18,158 bases of DNA from Auxenochlorella pyrenoidosa (Eukaryota; Chlorophyta; Trebouxiophyceae; Chlorellales; Chlorellaceae), in assembly GCA_001430745.1 (NCBI GenBank), contig KQ482042.1, forward strand, positions 2,775,124 to 2,793,281. The letters are read 5' to 3'. Made by a program: the position numbers and the translations under genes. Shown here piece after piece: positions 12,168 to 18,158 of the stretch. The notes beneath the pieces were generated by a model. The model did not search any database. It saw nothing but the letters and a program-made list of their open reading frames with translations, and was not told where the DNA came from. Positions within the stretch are counted from its first letter, which is position 1, and each line of letters begins with the position of its first letter.

Positions 12168-14127
12168 ATGGGGACCCGCGTGTTCTGCGGCGGCCTGGAC
12201 GCCAACACCCAAAAGGAGTCGCTGGAGGCCGAGGCAAGCTCCTGCGCACCTGTACCGCCGCCTGAGGGCGCCGGGCGGCGAGGAGGGCACCATCACGCGC
12301 GAGTCTGTGCCGCCTCTTCGCTCCCGTTGCGGCATCTGGCCCTGCTCCGCACGGCTGGCGCCTGTCCTGTCTCGCTGAGAGCGTCGAAACCCGCACCCGC
12401 CTGAGGGAAGCCAACTCTCGCAAGCGCCACCGCCGCTCCGCGCTCCACCAGTCGCCAGCGCCGCGCCGTGCTCGCGTTCGCCCTGCTGCGTCCATCCTCC
12501 GCGCCATTGGACGCGTCGCTGCACGATTCATGCTCGGCTGCAACAGCGCTGCCTGTTGACCGCATCCGCGTCCCGTCGCCCGTCGATCGCCTCGCTGCTC
12601 GCCCTCAGCACTCGCTCCGTCGCTGCCAAAAAACGCGCAACGTCGCACCTTCTGGGGCTGGCGCTCTCCTGTCGGGGCGAGCAGCGGCTGATCAGCTGGT
12701 TGCCCTCCTTGGCCCACGCTCACCTCCCCCTCGCGGCAGCACCCGCCGCAAGGTGGCAGCGTGCCAGCCCGGCTCCGCTTCACACCGCTCCCGCCCTCCT
12801 TTGCTCTCTCTGAAGTTCTCCAAGTTTGGCCGCGTCTCGGCAGTGTGGATTGCGCGCAACCCGGTGGGTGCTGGGACAAGGCTGGCAGCTGAAGATGTGG
12901 CTCAGCGCACGCATGTGGTGCTTGCATCTTTGATTGTGCTCGAAATGCTTGGCCGACCTAAGGCCCCCCCTTGCACGTGTCCTTTGCGTGCCCTGCTCTC
13001 AGCATGGCGACCGGGCTCCTCCCAAGCAAGCATCAACAGCTCTCATCCCTGTTCCCTGTCCGCCCTGCAGCCCGGCTTTGGGTTTGTGACCTTTGACGAC
13101 GACCGTGACGCCGACGATGCCGTGGCCAACCTGGACGGCAAGAACGGCTGGAAGGTGGAGCGCGCCCGCCCTGGCCGCCGCGACGGCGGCGGTGGCGGCT
13201 ACGGCGGCGGTGGCGGCGGCTACGGTGGCGGTGGCTACGGTGGCGGTGGTGACCGCTACGGCGGTGGTGGCGGTGGCTACGGTGGCGGTGGTGACCGCTA
13301 CGGCGGTGGCGGCGGCGGCTATGGTGACCGCCCTGCCTTTGGCTCCTCCAAGTGCTACGCCTGCGGCGAGGTGGGGGACGCCTGGGGATTGGCAGGAGAT
13401 GGTCTGCTTCAAGTTTGGCAGGGGATGGTCTGCTTATGTTTGCGTTGGCATGGTCCCCAGTGACGTCCCCATGCATAGACACCACCAACTGGTTGCTCAC
13501 ACATCACCAATCATGCCTCCTGCAGACGGGCCACTTTGCCCGCGAGTGCCCTACCAACCCGGGCGGTGGCGGCGGCGGTGGCGGTGGTGGGCGCCGCTCT
13601 TACGACGACGACCGCCGCGGCGGGTCCGACCGCCGTGACGACCGTGACCGGTGAGGGCAGCCGCCATGCCTGCTGGGTGCAAGGGGCTGGTTGGCAGGGG
13701 TGCCCAAGAGGCTGCCAGAAAGGAACGGCAACCTCAGGCTGGAGTCAGGCCCCTGAGGCATTGTGTCCTGCCATGCAGCGCAAAGGCATATGGCAGATGC
13801 ATCCAGCGCATCCTCAGCCTCGCTGACTTTGGCCGGCTGCCTCGCCTGCCTGCCTGCAGCTACGACGACCGCCGTGACCGTCGTGATGACCGGTGAGCAC
13901 AGTGCCCTGCGCCTGCCCCATGCCCAGAGCTCATGCCCTGGGCACCGCCACTTCCAGTGCATGCTGCTGGCCGGCTCCTTGCCAGCCCCTATGTCCGCGT
14001 TGGCTCACCTTGCTGGGTCGCCTGTCACCGCAGCTACGACGACCGCCGTGAGCGCGACCGGCGCAGCCCGGCTCGCTCCCGCAGCCCCGCCGGCCGTGAC
14101 CGCCGCGACTCCCCCGCCTACGACTGA
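12168..14127 (+). CDS. RSZ-type SR splicing factor (RRM, glycine-rich, CCHC knuckle)
   Basis: Exons 12168-12233, 12816-12863, 13071-13370, 13526-13650, 13860-13892 and 14034-14127 join to 221 residues. The RRM occupies about 1-70, with RNP2 RVFCGGL, FSKFGRVSAVWIARNP, RNP1 PGFGFVTF and DGKNGWKVE, the last being characteristic of plant RSZ21/22 and animal SRSF7. A linker of GGGGGY and DRYGGGG repeats (about 75-125) precedes a perfect CX2CX4HX4C knuckle, CYACGETGHFAREC (133-146), split by intron 3. The tail is rich in Arg and Asp (YDDRRDRRDD type) and only the last part has RS/SP dipeptides (SPARSRSPAGRD). The protein should bind exonic enhancers and recruit the spliceosome. Intron 1 is 582 bases, the longest here, and needs a GC donor. 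Exon 5 is a 33-base symmetric exon resembling the start of exon 6. Confidence 0.92.
12234..12815 (+). other. Long GC-AG intron 1 inside the RRM of the RSZ gene
   Basis: The exon ends GCC GAG and the intron opens GCAAGC; the acceptor is CTCTCTGAAG before TTCTCCAAGTTTGG. The join LEAE-FSKFGRVSAVW matches RSZ proteins exactly in spacing. At 582 bases it is more than twice the typical intron here, and I see no coding exon of another gene in it on either strand. Confidence 0.8.
13186..13326 (+). repeat. Glycine/tyrosine-coding imperfect repeats in RSZ exon 3
   Basis: GGCGGTGGC-type units interrupted by TAC codons encode repeats of GGGGGY and two copies of DRYGGGGGGYG. This is the low-complexity linker between RRM and zinc knuckle. 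Confidence 0.9.
13860..13892 (+). other. 33-base symmetric exon 5 of the RSZ gene, a likely exon duplicate
   Basis: The exon is phase 2 on both sides, flanked by CTGCAG and GTGAGC. Its first 18 bases (CTACGACGACCGCCGTGA) are identical to the start of exon 6, and its 3' end (GACCG|GTGAG) repeats that of exon 4. Skipping it would remove 11 residues without a frame change. Confidence 0.8.
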
Positions 14128-14745
14128 GCGCCTGCGGTCAAGAGCGTGCAGCGCCGCACTGCCTTGCTGCCAAGCTGATGCCTCTGTGCATGTGGCAGCC
14201 TGCCCAGCTCGCTCAACATGCACCATGCCTGCACCGTGAGCGCCTGCAGCTGAGACTTCGCCAGAATTTGAACAGCAACGCCTACACCTGCGGCCACCAG
14301 CTTGCTCAATCTGCTGCCAGGCCTGCAACAACCTATGTTCACGGTCTCCCACTCCTCCAACAAACGAGCCCTCTTCCAGACCCCTGCCACGTGCATGACC
14401 AGCCTGCTCCTCAAGCGGACGACCAGCTAGCCTTGCAACCTGATCCCCTGCCTATGGAAATGTCTGCGCCTCGCTCCCGCTGCGGTTTTCCATCTTGCTT
14501 CGGTCGACTCCCTCTGTTTGTCTTGTGTATTCGGCCTCACTGGCCTAAAAGAACGATCCGCCACCTTCAAACGTCCAACATCTTTTGTAAGTTCCGTAGT
14601 TTCAACAGCGTGCAAAGTGAACAGGTCAGAAGTCAGGGGAGAGTGAGCAGTCAGGAGAGGAGAGGCACAAAGCCAAGATGAACAGCAAGCAGAGGGGAGC
14701 TGCACCAGCAACGCCCCAGAAGGTGGGGGATCCAGCAGGCCGCAC
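14128..14745. other. Convergent intergenic region between RSZ and SMU1
   Basis: These 618 bases hold the RSZ 3' UTR and the end of the SMU1 transcript. No conserved coding segment is recognisable on either strand. A plus-strand TGTAA lies at 14586-14590. No TGTAA on the minus strand is seen for SMU1 within this stretch, so the two transcripts may overlap. Confidence 0.65.
14586..14590 (+). terminator. TGTAA poly(A) signal for the RSZ gene
   Basis: The context is CTTTTGTAAGTTCC, about 460 bases after the RSZ stop codon. It matches the chlorophyte signal and implies a long 3' UTR. Confidence 0.55.
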
Positions 14746-17700
14746 TCAAGGCTTCCAGGTCTTGAGGGTGCCATCTGCCGCATAGGTGGCCAGCAGGTTG
14801 CGGTGGGGGTGGTGCGCGAGGCCCACAGGGTCCTTCTCCGCCACCTGCGCGCAGGGAGGGCCTTGGCAGGACAGGTTGCTGGCAACGCACCAGGAGGGCC
14901 GTGGGTGTCGAGGAGTGGTTGAGCCGCCTCTGAGCCGCTGTGCGCTGCTGGATCAGGCAGAGGCACGGCCAGTTGGAGGAGGCAGGGAGACGCGCGGGCG
15001 GAGCCGGGTGAGCTGGGCGATGCAGCCAGGCCCCCGTGGTTTCCACAGCACCCCACCGAGGTGGCGCGGCAGGTTGATGTGCCCACCACGCCACTGCCCC
15101 NCCCCCCCCCCCCCCCCCCGTGCCGACCTGCATGAGGTGCTCCAGCTTGCCGCCTCCCAGGGAGAAGCAGTAGAGCACGCCATCCTCGCCCAGGCAGTAG
15201 GCCCACTCGCCGCGGGGGGAGGGGGTGAAGGCCAAAAAGTCGCCGCCGCTCTTCTTGCCCGACTGGAAGCTCTTGACCACCTGCGGGGGGCCGGCAGCGG
15301 GGGTGGGTGGGCTAGGGCCGATGCCTCAGCTCTGGCAGCGCCCTGCTGCACTGAGTGAACGGCTGGAAGGAGGCCCCCTGCAACAGGCAGCAGACAGCAC
15401 AGCAAGGGTGGCGCCAGGGGGGGTGGCCCAGGCGGATGGGGACAAAGGCAGCACGTGCGGGGGCGGCGTGCCCCACCTGCCCCTGCAGCGTCATCAGGTA
15501 GAGCGTGGGGCTGCGCGTGGCCACGACTATCTGGTCCACGTTCTGGGGGTTGAGCGCCACGCCCACCACCGGCGCCTCTGACGCCGGCGTCGCCTGGGGC
15601 GGGCGGAACACAAAGGTGCAGTCGCACGTCTTGGCGTCCCACACGCGCACCGTGGCGTCGGCGCCGGCGGTGACGATCTGTCCATATGTGGGTGGGTGGG
15701 GTGGGGGGGGGCGGGGTTGGGAGGGGGAGAAGCGGGTTGCTGGTCAGCGTGAAGGAGTGCATGGCAGCGTGCGATGGGGAAGGGAGTTCTTGCAGCAAAG
15801 GCTGGTTAGCGGAGGCGGGCGCACCAGGTTGTGCTAGCGGATAAAGGATGCAGTCTCACAGCGGGCAGCTGCAGCTCTGAACCCCGTGCCCTGAGCACAG
15901 GGCGCTCGACAGGCTGCTGCGCTGCTGCCTGCTGCCACCACTGCCGGCCCACCTGCGAGCCGTCTGCGGTGTACACGGCGCCGTTGACAAAGGAGCTATG
16001 CCCGCGGAACTCCTTGAGCATCTTGCCGCTCTTGATGCCGTGCACCCTGCCGGGGGGCCAGAGAGGGGCGCAAGCAGGCCAGGGTCGGGGGTGCTTCAGC
16101 ATGCAGCAGAGGGCATGTCGGGCGCCTTGCAGGCCCGCAGCAGCAGCCAGAGGAGGCAGATGGGCAGCGGCGACCAAGAGGGCCCTGTCTGGCCCTCTTG
16201 GTCGGCCAGACAGGGCCCACGCAGCACGGCCCCTGCCCTCCCTCACCCCTCGCCTCCCGGCCTGAATGCCAGCTGGCCCCGACCATGCCCGCCCACGGGC
16301 GGCCGGCCCAGCCTGGCGGGCGCCCGCACCTGGCAAGCGCGTCGTAGGATGCCGACAGCACGTGGGTGCCATCCCGCGAGAAGGCCAGGGAGGTGATGCC
16401 CTGAGTGTGCGCAGAGTCAAAGCGGCGCAGGCACTGGCCAGTGCGCACGCGCCAGACCTGGGGCGGGGGGCGGCCCGGCGGGCGTCAGCGTCGGCCGGGC
16501 CTTGGCAGGCAGAGGGTGCCGCGGCGCGTGCAGCGTGCAGCCGCGCAGCTGTGCAGCCGTGCAGCGCTCGCTTCCACACCCGGCACCCTTGTACCCTTGC
16601 AGTACACGCGCGCCTGCCAGGCAAAGGCAAAACTGCAGGGGACGCCCCCGCACTCCCCACCCAACCCCTCCAACCCCGGCTCTCCCGTGGGACCCTCCCC
16701 ATCCAACGCACACACACATACACACACACACACACACCACCACCACCACCACCTTGATGCGCCCGTCCTGGTCCCCCGTGGCCAGCAGCTCGCTGTCCCG
16801 CGAGAAGGCCAGCGCCAGCACCGCGCAGTCGTGCAGCATGAACTGCTCCTGCGCCTGGTACGGCAGGTCCGTCTTCAGCCGCCCGGTCAGGTGATCCCAC
16901 ACCTGTGGGTGGGTGGGTGGGTGGGTGGGGGTGGGTGGGGTGGGTGGGGGGGGCGGCGCGCACGGGTGGGCAGGACCAGCGGCATGTGGGGCTGGGGCGT
17001 GCTGACAAGAGAGGCTGCAAAGAGCGATGCGGCACAACATGAGCATGCGCCTGGGCAGGTGGGCGGGCAGCGTGGCGACAGAGTCTAAGCGGCACCCGCG
17101 GTGTGTTGTGCAGCAGCAGCAGTGGCAGCAGCAGCAGCAGCAGCAGCAGCAGGGCAGCAGCACTGGTAACAGCAGCAGCGGCACCTCGACAAAGCCGTCC
17201 ACGCTGCCAGTGACCAGCAGCTGGCCGTCTGGCGAGAACGCCGCGCACTCTGTGTGCGGGGCAGGAAGGAAAGCGGGGCTGCGGTGTAGAGCAGCAGCGG
17301 TGTGGAGCCAGCGCGGGCTGGGCTAGCCTGGAGCCCGGCACACATCGTTGCTGCCAGCGTGCATCGCACGGCAAGCTAGCTTGCAAGGGCCGCCACCCAC
17401 CCGCGTGGCTCTTGCTGCCAAACTTGATCTGTCGGTCGAGGTTTGTGGGGAAGGTCTCCACCTCGTCACGCGCGCCTGCGGCACCGCGGCAGGGCAGGGC
17501 AAATGGCTGGCCGCCTGGGTGGATGAATGCCTGTGCGCTGTCTGTCCCAGTGCAGCCCATCCTGCGAGAAACTGCCTCTGCCCGACTACTGCCACCCTCC
17601 AACATCGCTCCTGCCTGATTGCTGCTGACCCTGTGCTGCGTGTGCAGCCAACTTTGCACGCAGCACGCCCACCTGCTGCGGTGCCGCGGAACAGGTCAAA

Positions 17701-18158
17701 GGCAGCCCCTGGCGGGAGCATGCCCTGCTGCTGCTGCCTGCAGCGCAGGGAAAAGCACTCGCTGTCGCAAAAGGAGGCAGGCTGCTGCCGCAGGCGGGCG
17801 GCGTGCTGCCAGCATGCGTGCCCTGCCACCCCAGGCCTTGCGCATGGCTGAGCCAGAAGGAGCCCACGAACTGCAGGCTCTCGGCGCTTTCCGTACGCCC
17901 GCTCCTTGCCTGCCACTCCGCCACTCCGCCCCGCAGGCCCCCCCCCGGGCTCACCACTTGAGCGCCTGCCCCACCAGCGCCATGAGGCGTGAGGGCGGCA
18001 CCGTGCTGACCTCTGAGCTCAGCGCGTGCGCCAGCTGCGCGCGTCGCTTCTCGCGCGGCGTGCCGCCGTACAGCTCTCGCGCATCAAAGTAGGCGCGGCC
18101 GCACAGGTGCTCCAGCCGCAGGTAGCGCTCGGCGTCGTCGGCCTTCATGCGCGCAAAC
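14746..18158 (-). CDS. SMU1: SMU1 spliceosomal WD40 protein, 5' end missing
   Basis: Spliceosomal B-complex protein that partners with RED and affects splice choice. Minus-strand exons: 18158-17955, 17737-17673, 17475-17401, 17249-17185, 16902-16753, 16457-16330, 16046-15953, 15677-15477, 15280-15128 and 14844-14746; all phases join over about 410 codons and all donors are GT. The product tracks human SMU1 almost block by block: [70 protein letters not shown], then WD40 blades with [85 protein letters not shown] and the end LKTWKP. The N-terminal LisH/CTLH region lies beyond the right edge. Several introns carry simple repeats, an inverted-repeat cluster and one undetermined base. Confidence 0.95.
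15097..15119. repeat. Poly-C run containing an undetermined base (N at 15101)
   Basis: Twenty-two C residues plus one N lie in the last SMU1 intron (14845-15127), just inside the donor. The N probably marks sequencing trouble in the homopolymer, so the true length is uncertain. No exon is affected. Confidence 0.9.
16172..16218. repeat. Two overlapping, mutually exclusive hairpins in an SMU1 intron
   Basis: Arm 16172-16184 (GACCAAGAGGGCC) is a perfect complement of 16191-16203 (GGCCCTCTTGGTC). Arm 16180-16194 (GGGCCCTGTCTGGCC) is a perfect complement of 16204-16218. The arms overlap, so only one full hairpin can form at a time. The block sits in the intron 16047-16329. Confidence 0.9.
16709..16752. 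repeat. (CA)n and (CAC)n repeat at an SMU1 5' splice site
   Basis: Read in the SMU1 sense the intron opens with five GTG units followed by a GT-dinucleotide tract with one interruption. The exon ends AAG at 16753. Each GTG is a potential donor spaced three bases apart. Confidence 0.9.
16903..16955. repeat. GGGT-repeat tract next to an SMU1 3' splice site
   Basis: The plus strand carries repeated GTGGGTGGGTGG units; in the SMU1 transcript this is a C-rich (CCCA)n pyrimidine tract ending at the acceptor of the 16902-16753 exon. Similar tracts precede the SMU1 exon starting at 15677 and the KRR1 exon starting at 148. Confidence 0.8.
17111..17152. repeat. CAG trinucleotide repeat in an SMU1 intron
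   Basis: Four CAG units, one TGG, then nine CAG units. In the SMU1 transcript they read CTG. The repeat is intronic (16903-17184) and so non-coding. Confidence 0.9.

Noticed and set aside
13093..13300. Alternative-frame Ala/Thr/Val-rich and His/Arg-rich frames over the RSZ glycine repeat
   Set aside because: Repetitive GGC/GGT DNA leaves all frames open; only the RRM-linked glycine frame is supported by homology.
15806..17659. Open frame of 617 codons on the minus strand
   Set aside because: It reads through SMU1 exons and introns in mixed frames; the genuine SMU1 exons within it are separated by clear splice sites, and the rest is Pro/Arg/Ala-rich noise typical of GC-rich DNA.

Overview
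The window is nuclear DNA from a eukaryote, most likely a GC-rich green alga of the Chlorella-like (trebouxiophyte) type. The reasons are: every recognisable protein is split by many short introns (about 90-300 bases) with consistent phases; the protein set is eukaryotic, including SR-type splicing factor, SMU1 and KRR1; one gene encodes a plastid rRNA-accumulation protein of the DUF177/YceD family; and TGTAA, the usual chlorophyte poly(A) signal, lies after two of the genes. I rebuilt the exons by hand from family matches, splice motifs and phase bookkeeping. No prokaryotic operon, CRISPR array, tRNA, rRNA or transposon was found.

Layout, left to right. (1) KRR1, small-subunit processome KH protein, minus strand, 9 exons visible, C-terminus cut off by the left edge. 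(2) Divergent from it, a plastid-type DUF177 protein, plus strand, 2 exons. (3) A large plus-strand gene of 17 exons for a secreted, N-glycosylated, single-pass membrane protein with four EGF-like modules between beta-sandwich-like segments; I cannot name it. (4) Convergent to it, a TXNDC9/phosducin-like-3 type protein, minus strand, 3 exons, with an unusual C-terminal Cys/His motif. (5) Divergent from that, an RSZ-type SR splicing factor (RRM, glycine-rich linker, CCHC knuckle, Arg/Asp/Ser tail), plus strand, 6 exons. (6) Convergent to that, the spliceosomal WD40 protein SMU1, minus strand, 10 exons visible, N-terminal LisH region cut off by the right edge.

Functional logic. Two divergent pairs may share promoter regions: KRR1 with the DUF177 gene (cytosolic and plastid ribosome assembly) and TXNDC9-like with RSZ. 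RSZ and SMU1, both splicing factors, converge tail to tail. The most unusual property is the splicing itself: 5 of the 41 introns in my models need a GC donor instead of GT, and several introns carry features that could affect splice choice (tandem GTG donors, a duplicated 33-base exon, mutually exclusive hairpins). I found no clearly new multi-gene system. The best candidates for new biology are the EGF membrane protein, the GC-AG intron frequency and the SMU1 intronic hairpin switch.
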